Source: Yamagishiella unicocca
Lineage: Eukaryota > Chlorophyta > Chlorophyceae > Chlamydomonadales > Volvocaceae
Assembly (NCBI GenBank): GCA_003116995.1
Contig: BDSL01000015.1
Span: 1-64,000, forward strand
DNA length: 64,000 bases
Direction: 5' to 3'
The translations under genes and the position numbers were made by a program. How positions within the stretch are numbered: the stretch's first letter is position 1; each line of letters starts with the position of its first letter. The notes below the pieces were generated by a model. It searched no databases. It was not told the origin of the DNA and worked only from the letters and a program-made list of their open reading frames with translations. This document shows, piece after piece, positions 11,790-24,400 of this stretch.

Positions 11790-12787
11790 GATTTAGGGTT
11801 TAGAGACCGTCAACTTGCAGACTGTCTAATGAGACGCCGGATCCGGAGCCCATTTGCTTCTCAGCAATGTACTTCGCGATCGCACGCTGGGAGGCCCAGC
11901 CCGCCCTTGAATCGCGGAAAGGGCTCTTGTCCTAACGGAGTCAAGTTCTGCATGCATACCAGCAAGCAGGTGGTGCCAGGAATTTAGCTTAACACGCCCC
12001 CCCCCCCCGGTCATGCATTCAGGGAAGCAGCACGTATAAGAGCGGGGCATTGCTTCACTGCCATCCAAAATCACGTTGCTGTGTCCTGCCCATTTACGTT
12101 GCACAAGTCGGTTGGATCAGTAACGGGCCACTCCTCGCTCGTCCGAAATGCCGTGCGAGCGTGCGTGTAAAAAGATCTCGATAACCGCTCAGCGAACTGC
12201 TAAATCGAATCCACACCACACCTCGCAAGTACGCGCCAATCCTAGCAATCCCAGTCGCGCAGCTTGCGGCTGCGCTTTTCACGCATTGCGGTGAGTCCCA
12301 TGACCCACCGGCGCGCAACCCAGCCGCCCACCCCTACTGGCCTAGGAAGTAAGGAGCGGGCCTCCCACTTTCAGTTCTGCCTCTCCCCAACAGTACTCCG
12401 CTGGTCAATGCTCGGACCGTGCCTGCCCAGCTACCACCCTGGCGGTTGACACGCGCTGCCAGCGTTAACCAACAAAACAAATCGTCGCGGCGGATACTGC
12501 CACCCACCATGCACATGATCACACGGCGAAGCCAACGCAGCGATGTGCTTGCGCGCGTGTTCCCCTCGCGGCCCACGCCCCCAGACACACCAGCACCACC
12601 AACAAATACACCAACACGCAACACCACGAAGGGCAAACATTGGGACGCCAATAACCTCTCACGCCCTCCACCCCCGCCCGAATGAATGCCGAGGCTCACC
12701 GGCTTTCCGACAGCCCGGTTCGCTCACACGACCTGTACCCGTGAACAGCATAACAACCGGCAGCACCGGCCGTCCTGCCAGCGGGCC

Positions 12788-15700
12788 CTAATCCGACAGC
12801 TGTGTCAGCAGCGCCACTCCCCGCATGATCCAGTGGCTTGGCGGCTGGTCTGTTGGCAGCTTCACAAACATGACGAAGTTGGTGGAGTGGCCGGTGGTTG
12901 CCAACACGCCGCGGCGGTCGGCGGTGCGGTAGAGCGGGCAGTCGTAGTGGATGAAGTCGTGGCGCTGGTCGGCAGGCCGCGGCCGGAGCCACATGACGGG
13001 CGCAGGCACGAAGAGCACCTTGGGCTGGCTCTCGCACAGGCGCTGCGAGGTCGCGTTCCAGCCGCAGCCCTCCAGGAAGTTGCCGTGCACGTAGACGCCC
13101 TCGGAGGGGGGTTGCCGGTAGGTACTGTGCTCCATGCCCAGGGTCTCGAAGCCGAAGCCCACCGTGTCGATGGGCACCTTCCGCCGGCGCGCGTAGTTTT
13201 GGAGCGAGGCGGTGAGGAAGGACTGCACGAAGAAGAAGCCCGGCATCCAGAAGCTGGGCGGGGGGCCGTTGGTGGCCCAGGAGGTGAACATGTCGAGGCG
13301 CACATAGAGGTCCTCCAAGTAGGAGCCCAGCGGCTTGAGCGACGGGTAGGAGCGCCGCTTCCACAGCTCCGGAACCTGGGGCGAGAGAGGGCAGGGAGAA
13401 CGATGGGTATACGCAGCGCCAGGGGGAGAGCGAAAAAGAGTGGGCCGGGCAGGGTATGAAAGGATACCGTTTCCAAGCATCAGTAACCCTCGCCTCTCCA
13501 ATGCATCGGCAGCAAAGCCCCATGCGCCCTCGAAATATTCAAGCGAGCCAGACTGCATCCACGCACCTGGTTGATAGCTATTGAGCTGAACGCCGACTCC
13601 AGCTCCGACGACATGACCAGCAGACCCTGAATGGCCAGCCGGATGTTGGCCAGCGAGTCGTGCAGCACCGCCAGCAGCTTGTTGAAGCGGCTGCACTCCT
13701 GCGCCAGCACCGTATTCATGGACTCCTCGTACTTGACCGGCCAGCGCCGCTGGATGGCCTCAATGTCGAACTCCGGCGGCAGCCGAGACAGGCACTCCGC
13801 CACCACTGTGGCAACACGGTCCTCAGCCGAGCCGCCGCCACCGCCGCCGGTGCCGCCGGCCGCGCCCGACATGGCGAGCAGGGATGCGAACATGGCGGCG
13901 GTGTCGTTCTGGTCCTTGGCGATGTCGGCGTTCTCGTGGAGGCCGAAGGCCTCTGGCAGCGGGATGATGGGCAGGTTGTCGATATACATCAAGTACGACG
14001 CGCGGTCGCCCTCAGGCGGCGCGAAGTAGAGGCCGGAGGAGGAGAGCTTGTAGTGGTCTTGGGTGATGATCTCGGGGCAGTAGCACCGCTCCAGGACCGT
14101 GTTCAGCAGCAGGCGGTCCTTGTCGTCGGTGACGCGGCCGCCGTAGTTGCACTCGCCGGTCACGTAGCGCAGCGCCGCGAAGGGCGGCAACGCGCCGCTG
14201 GGCGCCTCGTCGAGGAACATCTTGAGCTGGCGCACACTGATGCGCTGGTCGCCGTCATCGAAGCCTGGGGGGGGGGGAAGGGAGGGAACAAGGGTCGGGG
14301 GGAGAGGAGACGGGGCGGGGCAGAGTGATTTTGGTGTGGCTGGCACCGGTCGGCGCAATGGGGGCCCCCAAACATCCTGCGCACTGACCAGCATGCATTC
14401 CAAGGGTCATGGTCTCGCAGCCGCCTGTTATGATCCACATGGTTACGGCCACCTCGTCACGCACGACCGTTCGGCTGCCCGCCACGTCCTCACAACCAGC
14501 TCTGCCTTTTCGGAATCCCTCCGCGGAATTCGGAATTCGCGGATTCTCTTTTCAAAAGCCCCCCGGTTATGCCCCGCTCCGCACCCCAGAACCCACCCCA
14601 ACAGCGCCTGTTCCCCTACCTCCCCGGCCCTGCCCCCAGCGTCCCCTCACCGTACGCAATGTTCCAGCCCAGCGGCCCGAACTTGCGCCGCTCCTGCACC
14701 AGCGCGTGGAAGAACACCAGCCCGAACAGCAGCTTCTTGAAGGGGCCCGGCTGGCCGCACGCCTCGAAGAACTCCTTGTCCTGGCAGATGGGCTCCACCA
14801 TATACGAGCGGCGCATGTTGGCTTTGATGCCCTTTGGCGGCTCGTTAGTCATCTTGACGCCGTTCTGCAGGATGTTGACCGGGAACTTGGGGCTGGGGTA
14901 TGACGTCATCCACAACCGGAACTCTGGGTGAGTGCCGTCGGGCTGCAGCTCCTCGCAGATCTTGTCCAGGGAGGGCATCCACGAGGGCGCCAGGTGGCAG
15001 TTCTGCAGCACCACCCAGGAGCCGTTCCGCGCGCCCTCGGCGATCATTGCCGAGGCCTTGGGCCCCTGCCCCTGCCCCAGCGAAATCGCCATCAGCCGCG
15101 TGGCCATGTTGCGCTCGCCCGCGAACTGCAGTAGCGCAGCGGTGGGGTCGGAGCCGGGCGACAGCACGAAGATGAGCGGCGTAGTGGGCGCCGAGTCGGC
15201 GTAGCAGGCCGCCAGGTCGAACGGCGGCGGCTCCACGTACTTCTTGCCCAGGTTGGCCTCCACGAAGTCCTGCACCGCGGGCACCACCTTGTCCGGACGC
15301 ACGCAGCGTAGGATGAGCAGCTTGCGGAAGGTGTCCAGCGAGTTGTAGAGCCCCGGCAGGGTCATGCGGTGTGGGTCGCTGGCGTCGTACATGGGGCGCC
15401 AGGCGTCTGGGTCGCCGGCGAACGAGTCGGCGAGGCCCATGTAGGTGGGCAGCCGGTCCAGGCGGCACATCTCGCGCCAGCCTCGCTCGACCAGCCAGTC
15501 GGGCGCGGGGTTGGGGCGCGGGTCGCCGGCGCCGCCCAGGCCGCCGGTGAGCAGGAACATGTACTCGTCGGTGTCGACGCGGCCCTTGGTCTCCATGATG
15601 CGAGTGCAAAGCAGGAAGGCGAAGAGCAGCTTGTCCTTCTCGAAGAGGGACCTGAGCGAGGAGGAGCGCGCGGCAGAGGTGGGGTTGAGGAGAAAACCGT

Positions 15701-18440
15701 TGGTCGGCAATAAAGAGGTAGTTAAAGCGGTTGAAGGTAACCCTTTTGCCATTGCATGCTGGCGCGCTTGGTTTGGGAACCTCGTTTGCAGTTGCGTGCT
15801 GGGGAACTTGGTATTTTACGAAATCATGGGTCGAGTTCCCCCCAGGCCGCTGTGGCGAAGCAGGTGGGGTCGACCATACAGAGTTAGACCGGTAGTAAGG
15901 GGGGTGGGTTGGCTGAAGGCGGACGTTTTGGCTGCACGGGGAGTACTGTGGCAGCAAAGACGGACAGCGTTGTTTCCTCGCACAGGCACCCCAGACACGC
16001 CTTCCAGGTTCAGTCAAAGCCGACACCGCCACCCACCTGCACACGTTGCGGTAGAGAGAATAGGTGAAGTGGTCGTAGATATTCTCCAACCGCTGGCTGA
16101 GCACCGAACTCGGCTGCGGGGCGCGAAGGAGAAGAGTGCGCGGACCGGTCTCGTTGGGATGACAGCCGGCGACAGTGCAGGTATTTCGACCACTATTGGG
16201 CGCCCAGCGTCCCCTTCCCCTTCCCTTGCTTCCCTTGCTTCTCCTGCATTGCATCCCAAACGCGGTCTCCTGCATATTCCCTGTCCATCAACTAATTCAG
16301 AGGCTGGCACCTCACCTCCGCCTGGTGCATGGACGCCACGAAGAGGTTGACGAACCAGGGCAGCGAGTACTGGTACATGGGGTCAATGGCCGCCAGGTCG
16401 GAGATGCAGAAGAACAGGATGGAGGTGTAATCGCCGCACGGCTTGTAGCCGGTGCGCGCCACGTCGATCTCGCGCTCCGTCACCTCGGCCGCGCGCTGCT
16501 TCTCCTGGATCTCGTTACCCAGGGTCTTGGCCTGAGGACGGGAAAGGAGCCGTGGGTTGTTGTTGGATTGGGGTCGTTTGGGTTGGGAGGTTGGCTGGTC
16601 GTGAGCGGCCCGCCGCCGGCTGGGCCACGAGCTACACAATGGCGCGTTCGTGCTTTGCGGGGACAAGGTGATGGGTCGCCTATCCCTGAACACCGTGTCA
16701 ACTGTCAAGGCGGCATCCTCTGTCCTCAGTCAGGGATATCTGGTTCCGCTTAGCAGTCGACAGCAATTGACAAGAAGCCAACACGCGCACCTGCGTAATA
16801 ATTGAGATGGCCGTCTCATCCTCCAAGATGTTGCCCGTGCTATTGGAGAGCACCTCAAGGATACGGTCCTCGATCTCCGCCAGTCGCCGGGTGTTCTCCG
16901 CGCCTTGCAGCACCTGGAGGTGACGTCACAGTGCCGCACAGGGCAGGCAAGGGTGAGGGCATCCGCAGGCATCAGGCGGCAAGCGCAGCGGCAGTATGGC
17001 GCGCCCCACACCGTCCTACACCGCCGCGGCAGTACGGCGCGCCCCACACCGTCCTACACCACGCGCATTCCTTCGCTTCCAGGGCTGTGTCGCGGGCCAC
17101 AACACAACACACCGCACCCACCAGCTGTGCCTTTTGCTCCTCGAGGTCCGGCCGCTCCGTGGACACCGCCACTCCCAGCAGCTGGTCCGCCAGGCCGGCG
17201 GGTGTGATCATAAAGTTGAGTAGCGTCACCTTGACCGCCACCTCCGGCAGGTAGTGCGGGTTGCGAAGCTTGGTGGTGATGTAGAACCTGGGATCACAAC
17301 ACAGGGTTAGGTACGGCCATGCAAGGGTATCGTACACACGTGCGTCCAAGGAAGCGGCGGCAGGACTTGTACAGCGAGTGCACTGCATACATGGACGGGA
17401 GAGTACATGGGCCGAGCAGGTCCGGGGTTCGCGTCCGGGGTTTGCCTATCCGGCCGCCGCAACTCCCACCTGAAGTCGGCGCTGTACTCGATGGTGGCGT
17501 CACCGAGGCGGATGCACGTGACGCCCATGGACTTGAACGTCTGCTTGAGCAGCAGCGGCTCCAGGGAGGGGTCCAGCTCCTCGCCCACATTCTCCAGAAG
17601 CACCGGCAGGCCGAACTGGATTGCGTTTTCGAGCACGCGCAGGAACTCGCCGCCCTCAGAAAACTTGATCACCTGGGGGCCGAGTGCACAGGACGCGGGT
17701 ATACATGCTGTTGGTGACGTATCGAATCCATAGCAAGCTGACCGCTAAAGACCATGAAGGGCGGGGCAATTGAATGAAATCGTAAGTGGATTGTGCTCAA
17801 ACCTCTCCTGATGCGAGGCTTACAATTAATCAAGACCCACACCTTCAGCCGCCCAGCCACTCACCTGCAGCTTGCGCTCCTTTTCGAGGTTTTTCACCCA
17901 CTTGTTCGCCTGGCCCTGCGGGTCGATCATCAGCGGCCAGCGGCGCGCGTGCGCCACCACAATGCCGTTCTCGATGGAGAAGGAATCGTTGGGCAGGCCG
18001 GCGATGAGCCACTCCCGGGTGCGCACCGGGTCGCCCAGCGCGGCTGCCAGGCTGAAGCGCGGCGTGTGGGGGATGCCAGCGTCTCTGCAACACGGAACAA
18101 AGGCAAGTGGCGAAGCGGTGGAGGCGATGGTGGAGGCGATGGTGGAGGAGGCGTGTCACCGCTGACGGTCAGGCTGACGTGGCTGCTGATCCAGGACGGG
18201 GAAGGACTAGACAGCGGAAGAACCCTTCGGTCTGTTAAACACAGCGACACGGTGTTTTGTCTGGTGGTTAAGGGGCGGGGGCATGCACAGTGGTTGAGGG
18301 TTTCGGAGCCCCATCCTACCTGACCATCTCCACGAACTCCTCGATGATGCCCTGGCGGAACGACGCAGTGAAGGCGCCGCAGTAGGCGATGATGCCCGCC
18401 GCCACCAGCATGTCACCGGTGAGGGCCACCGCGGCGTCCT
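12788..18440 (-). other. Dynein AAA5, AAA6 and C-terminal domain
   Basis: AAA5 exons lie at about 17,866-18,084 ([22 protein letters not shown]), 17,470-17,670 and 17,103-17,287. A single exon of about 1 kb (14,652-15,650) contains AAA6 with [18 protein letters not shown] and [19 protein letters not shown] motifs. The exon at about 13,564-14,265 has [15 protein letters not shown] and a Gly-rich loop near 13,830-13,860. The last exon (12,788-13,376) contains the C-terminal beta domain (TGHSTNFV) and the stop. Confidence 0.9.
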
Positions 18441-21400
18441 TCAGGGCCTGAGCCGACTCCGTCCAGCGCACCTTCTCGCCGCCCAGCCCGCCAATCAGCT
18501 TCTCGGCGCGCTCCAGCTTGATGCTGTGGTCGTGGCCAGGGCAGTGGCGGGCTTGGTTTCGGATCCAATCCCACGTGCGCCAAAAGGCCTCACAGCGTCA
18601 CAGGCGCGCTGCCCGTGTATTGCTTTGGTTCCTCCCATCCAGAGGCTTACTACCCTTATTTGCGCAGTACCGGTACCCCCACCCCACCTGCACAGCGCCA
18701 CCTCCTGCTCCAGTCGCTCCTTCTTCTTGGTGTTGGTGCGCAGGTCGGCCTCCATGGCGGCCAGCTTGGCGCGCAGGTCAGCCAGCTCCTGCTGCTTGGC
18801 CCGCAGACCCACCTGCGCGCACGGGTTGGGGTTGCGGTTGGGGTCGGGGTTGGGGTCGGGGTTGGCGGCGGCGACAGGCAGAGCGCACACGGTGGCGGCA
18901 GCCAAGGCGAGACATCGTTAGCCGGCCAAGTCGATAACACACACCGCAGCAGCACTTGATGTGATCCTGGACCGTGCTACGGTACCCCCCCCCCCTCCCC
19001 GGGCTGCATGCATCGCAGCCCTTCGCAGCGCAACAAACAGCGCCTATCTGGCGGCCCTTCCCTCCCGTGCTGTCCGGGCCCTTACGTACCATGACCTCCT
19101 CGTACTGCGCCTCCGCCTCTGCCAGCTTGGCCTTCTTGGGCGCCACCACCTTGGCCACCTTGTCGTAGCTGCTCATGGCGTGAACCCACTTGCACATGCC
19201 CTCGGCAGCCGGCGACGCGTTGCGCGCAGCGGCAGGCGTGAAGGCGTCGTTCTTGATGTAGCGCTCGCGGATCTCGCCGATGATACGCGGCGGGATGTTG
19301 TCCTTGTCGTACAGCTTGAGGCGCTGCAGGAACTCCTTCTCGTTCATGAGGCCCACCGACGGCTTCCAGTAGTCGAGCATCATCTTGCCCGAGTCGTCCT
19401 TGACCTTGGCGGGCTTAACGTCCAGGATGACGCAGACGGCCTGGCGGGGTGCGTGTGTGGTTTGGTGACGGTTTTCGGAGCGCAGGGGGGGGCCGCGCGA
19501 TCAGCAAGGAATATATGGAGGGCAGAAAGATTGGCAGGTGTGTGGGATGTGGGCACTGCTCTCCACGCACCTCCAGCACCAGCTTGATGATGTTGGGCGG
19601 GTTTCCCAGCTTCTTGATATAGCTGATGTCCTTCTCGTCGATGGTGTCGAGCGCTGCCAACGCCTCGTTCAGGATGGGTAGAGCCTGCGGGCGGCGAGGA
19701 AGTCGCGCGGTCAGTCAACGCGGCGCGAGGTCAGTCAGCCGTTAGCCCCTCTGTTGACTTGGGTACGACGAGACAAAAGATACAGAGCGGCCACAGACAG
19801 AGCCGCGTAAGAAGGCCAGAAGGCGGGACTTTGCGCCAAGGCAGCGTTGCCTGCCGCCCTCCGGTGCATCCCCCTGCCGCCCTCCGGTGCATCCCCCTGC
19901 CGCCCTCCGGTGCATCCCCCTGCCGCGGGCTGCCCCTTCCATCCCGCCCCACCTCCGCCAGGTCCGCCTCGCACTCGTCCTTGATGGCCTTGGCGGCATC
20001 GGCCTTGCCCTGCGCCTTGGCCTCCTCTCCCTTGACGATGGCAGCCTGTCGAAAAAGAGCAATTCACACGATACTAGCGACGTGGGTGCTCCTCAGGTCA
20101 GGAGGCAGCTAGGACCAACCACCAAGTCAAGACGCGCAAGTGATCTACACGTTCAGCTGTCGAGGACGTCTGTATCATCGGAAAAACTAACTAATTGGTG
20201 CTACTCGAAGCGTTGGCAGAGCTCCAGAACCAGCTGAGGTTCGGGATCGACAGAGGCGCAGCCCTTTGCTCGTTCACAGCAGCAGCGCCGCGCAATCCGT
20301 AGCCCCGGGACCGCACCTTGGGCTCCACCACCTCGGCCTTCTCTCGCGCAATGACGCCCATGAGGCTCTCCACCTCCGCCACCGTGCGCACCAGCTGCGG
20401 CTGCAGCGCCTGCAGCTCCGCCTGCATGCCCGCCACCTGCTCGGCGCTGCTCTCCAGCTTCTGCAAGCCCACGCTGTAGCGGGAGTGCGCCTTACGGTTG
20501 GCTGCGCGCTTCTGGTCCAGGAGCGTCCTGGAGAGCGGGCGAGGCACACCGGAGCGGTGCGGTAAGCGGGGAGCACGGGATAAACTGGTCACAGGCGAGG
20601 GGCGCGGGCGGGCGTTCCTTGGTGTGTCGAGGAGAATCCCCACGACTTATTTCATCGTAACAAGGGCACCGCAGGCCATCCTCCCCTGGCCGCAGTGCCT
20701 GGAGGTGTTGGGAGAAGACACGCACTGCTTACCTGAAGGTGTTGATCAGCTCCAGGTACGACGTAGGGGTGACGTAGTTGTATCGGCCCAGCTGGGCCCT
20801 GCGGACCGGAGGGCAATGCGAGCCGATCATCATCAGGCGCTCGACGGAGGACATGGAGCCATACGAGTAGAGGCAGCGGCACCAGCTTCGCAATCCGGGA
20901 CTTGAACGGGTACCGTAAATCTAGACGCTAGTCCCTCGCCGCTCCTGATGATCCCGCTTCTGAACCTGCCCGGCGCGTTGCACGGTGCTACCGCAATGCT
21001 GTGCAAGGCCGTGCCGCCAGCCCCGACCCAGCCTCACCTGAAGTCGTCGCTGCCCTTGCGGATCTTGTTGTGGAACAGCTGGCACAGGTTCACCAGTTGC
21101 GAGCGGGTGCTGTCATCCAGCTCCATCTCGCGCAGGAACTTGAACGCCACGGCCTCAAGCGCATCTCGGGGCCAGACCTGGAACCTGCAGACCGGAGGGA
21201 AAGGGGTGGCAGCGAGGGAGGTAAGGCAGCGAGGGAGGTAAGGTAGCAAGGGAGGTAAGGCAGCGAGGGATGTAAGGCAGCGAGGGAGGTATCAGTAACG
21301 CCACCGTAGTACAATATGTAGGAGCAGTAGAGTGGTGGCATGGGGACAATGCCGATGGTGGAGTGATGGGGGCGCAAGGATGTTGCGGGGCCTTACCAGT

Positions 21401-24400
21401 CGATCGTGCAGCAGTTGACGATGGACGGGTTGGCGCGCAGGCGCTCGCGGAAGGCGTCGCCGATGGGGCTGAAGCACAGCACGACGTGCAGGTTGCGGCG
21501 GCACATCTCCACAAAGTAGCCCCACAGCTCCAGGGGCGTCTCCAGGCCGAGCTTGGCGGCGCGAGGGCGCACCGCCTCCATGATCTGAAACGCGGCAGCG
21601 CAAAGGGTGCGCGGCTCAGTCTGGGAGTATACATGGTGTCGAGCGCTGCTGCCGGTACTCAGCACGTGTTTTTGTTTTGGGACGCCGTTTCAGCCTTAGG
21701 GCGTACTTAAGCACCAAGCCACAGCACCACCCTTCGCAGGTACATCCTCCCCATGCTTGTCAAGCATTCGAAGGTCGTGTGCCAGGAATTACTCTACACG
21801 TATAAAGATGGCCCCAGGCCGAGTGGTACATTCGAAGGTCGTGTGCCAGGAATTACTCAACACGTATAAAGATGGCTCCAGGCCGAGTGGACGCAAACTC
21901 CTAACCAGCACACGACCCTCCTCGTACACGGGTTTCGCAGTTCGCAGCACCCCTCCTCGCCGCACCGGCCGCACCGTTACCTGCATGCGCTCGTCCTGCG
22001 GGAACATGTTGGGCACCTCTCCACTGTTGAGGATGTTGTTGATGTCCTCCAGGAAGGACTCGTCCTTGATCTGGGTGTCGCTGAACAGGAACACGACGGA
22101 CTTGTTCTCCGCGCCGGCTCGGCGCAGCACCTAAACAGGGCGGATGGCGCAGGGGTCACAACGGGGCATCTGCCAGCCAGGACGAGGAGCGGCTCGAGCA
22201 GCCCACAATGCCGTCGATGGTCTTGTATGGCGTCTGAGCGCAGTACCACGGCCCTACACCAGCTTTCCCCCTCCCTTCCCCCCTCCCTTCCCCCCTCCCT
22301 GCCCCTCCCTTTCTTCCTTCCCCCCTTCCCCCGTCCCTTCCTTCCTTCCTTGCAACACTCCATTCCCCCACCTTTTTGAGGTCCTCGCGCCACTCCGTGC
22401 GGCCGTAGCTCTTTGCAATTTCCACCTGCAGCACCTCCATCCCGCTGATGAAACCCGCCAGCCGGGTCAGGCTCTGCCGGCCGCTGCCTCCCACGCCCAC
22501 CAGCAGCATATTGCCGGCTGCATTGGAAGACGGACACGGACAAAAATCCCGGTCAGGTTGGGCAAGGAAAGAGGCGCAGAACGGCCAGACGACACAACAT
22601 GATATCGTACTGTTTAGATACCTTGCCTGATGCGAATGCCCACATAAACCAACACCGAGCCGCGAGCCGCGATCTTAGCCGCTACCTGCTCCTCAGGAGG
22701 TATTTCGATTTCGCTCACCTGGCTGCTTGAGCAGGCGGCAGATGCGACTGACGTGCTCCACCGCGAACAGGAACATGGCGAGGTTCATGGGGCGCTTGGA
22801 GGTGCCGTTGTGGTCGGCCAGGTATTCCTCCATGGTGGTCACCAGGGTGGCCTGCGGGGTGCGGGGAGGGGGGTTGAGAGGAAACCCGTTCCGGAGGTCG
22901 ACACTTCAGAGGGAAGGACAGCCCGGGGTGGCGGGCGGAGAGGTGGAGGCTGACGGCGCGTCGCGGGCCTAGTGAACGGGAGGTTATAGGCGGCAGAGGA
23001 GGGGTGATCAATGCGGTAGTGCAGTGCCGCCGTCCATTGCGGCGGTTGTGCCTGTGGTGCCGAGCCACGGATCGCTGCTGCATGAGGACGCGGTGGCAGC
23101 AGTGTGTCGCGGCATGTGGCCCTCCCCCTGCCCGCCATCTTCACCTTGGTTTGTCGGCCGTGGATTCGCGGATTCTCCTTAAACCCCCTGCCCGCCCCGG
23201 CCCTGCAGCTACTCACCACGTCCGCCACCTCGGCGTACTTCCGCAAGGACGGCTCCGCCTCCCCGGTGTCCGCGTAGTCGCCGAAGAAGCAGCGCCGCAT
23301 GTCCTGTGGCGGAGGGAGGGGAGAGGAACACGGCACCGAGTGAGGACGTGGCGTCGGCGTCTGCTGTTACTGCCCTCACATTGGGCACCTTTGTAGCCCC
23401 AATCCTGCTCGCAGCACCGCCTCACGCGTCCTCAGTCCCGCCCGCCTGTCCCCTGCCTGACGTGCGCCCCCCACCAAGCACCAGCCCCACCTCATGGGTG
23501 ATGGCGCGGCCCGCCTTCTTGTCCTCCTCCGACATAAGCCCCTCCATCAGGCTGTCGAACCCGACGTCGAGGTGGCAGGCGACTGTGGTCTTGACCTGGA
23601 GGGGAGGAGACGAGGGCAAGGGCAGCATTTTCCGGTGCCTTCAGGCTTCCTGGCGGCTAAGGCTGTGCAGCTGATCCTGCCAAGAGCTGAATCGACATAC
23701 AAAGTATTCATATTTGAAAAGGGTTGGGGAGTTGGGTTGCGCACCTGGCCTATGAGCCACTGGCGATCGGCGTCGTCCACGAGGCGGTCGTAGAAGACGC
23801 GGAACACCTCGTGCACCCACAGCCGGCGGTAGAGCGAGGCGCCCTGCTGCTGCGCCAGGGTGTCGTCAAGCGGGTCCTCAGGCTTGGGCAGGCTCTCACG
23901 GGGGAGCATCATCACGCCCTGGGGGGGGAGGCGGGGAGGAGGGGAGGGCGGCAGGGTGGCAGGGTGGCAGGGAGAGGGGAGGGTCGGGCCGGGATGGGTT
24001 GGTTAGCTGTCCGAGTGTGTGTGGAGGGGAGCTCCGTTTGTGGGCCTTTACGGTGAGGGCACCTCTGTCCTGTCGCAACTCTTCCCTGCGCCCAGCCGCA
24101 CCTGCACCACGCGCGCAAAGTCACGCAGGTTGAACACGTAGTGGCTCTTGGTCGGCGTGGGCAGCAGCTTGGACATGGACTGGATGTACACCTCCAGCGT
24201 CGCGGCGATGAGGCCCCCGGACAGCGCGGCGACAGGCTGCGGGAAGGTGTTGGTGGCGAGGTGCCAGTCCAGGATGGTCCGGAAGATGTGCACCAGGGAG
24301 TCCTCGGCCACCTGCGACAACAGCCGGGCAGCAGGACCGCAAACGGGAGGGGAGGAGGACAGGAAGGCAATCAGCAACTGCGCCACAGCACGTAAGCCGG

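Larger units (their letters stand above)
9428..12787. other. Intergenic region between protease start and dynein stop
   Basis: The left part (9,428-10,200) is AT-richer than the genes and should hold the protease promoter and 5' UTR; no clear TATA box was identified. The right part near 12,000-12,787 should contain the dynein 3' UTR. Between them lies a moderately open stretch (11,139-11,789) ending in dispersed repeat C. A run of about 14 C lies at 11,998-12,018, and a telomere-like TTTAGGGTTTAG string at about 11,791-11,802. No confident gene was found. Confidence 0.5.
20740..23598 (-). other. Dynein AAA4
   Basis: Walker [14 protein letters not shown], with Arg in place of Lys as is usual for AAA4 of axonemal dyneins, lies at about 22,455-22,505. 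The Walker B region ([19 protein letters not shown]) is at about 22,035-22,110. Further exons are at about 21,395-21,583 ([17 protein letters not shown]) and 21,040-21,184. The exon near 20,740-20,860 ends [14 protein letters not shown], the standard lead into the stalk. Confidence 0.88.

Noticed and set aside
11788..11802. Interstitial telomere
   Set aside because: Only about two TTTAGGG-like units; too short to be more than chance or a transposon tail.
12686..13459. Plus-strand open frame of 257 codons opposite the last dynein exons
   Set aside because: It is antisense to clearly coding, GC-rich dynein sequence and has the composition of a complementary shadow; no family motif.
14845..16275. 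Minus-strand open frame of 476 codons over the AAA6 exon
   Set aside because: It is the wrong frame of the real exon at 14,652-15,650, in which the dynein AAA6 motifs are spelled; Arg/Pro/Ala-rich as expected for a shifted frame.
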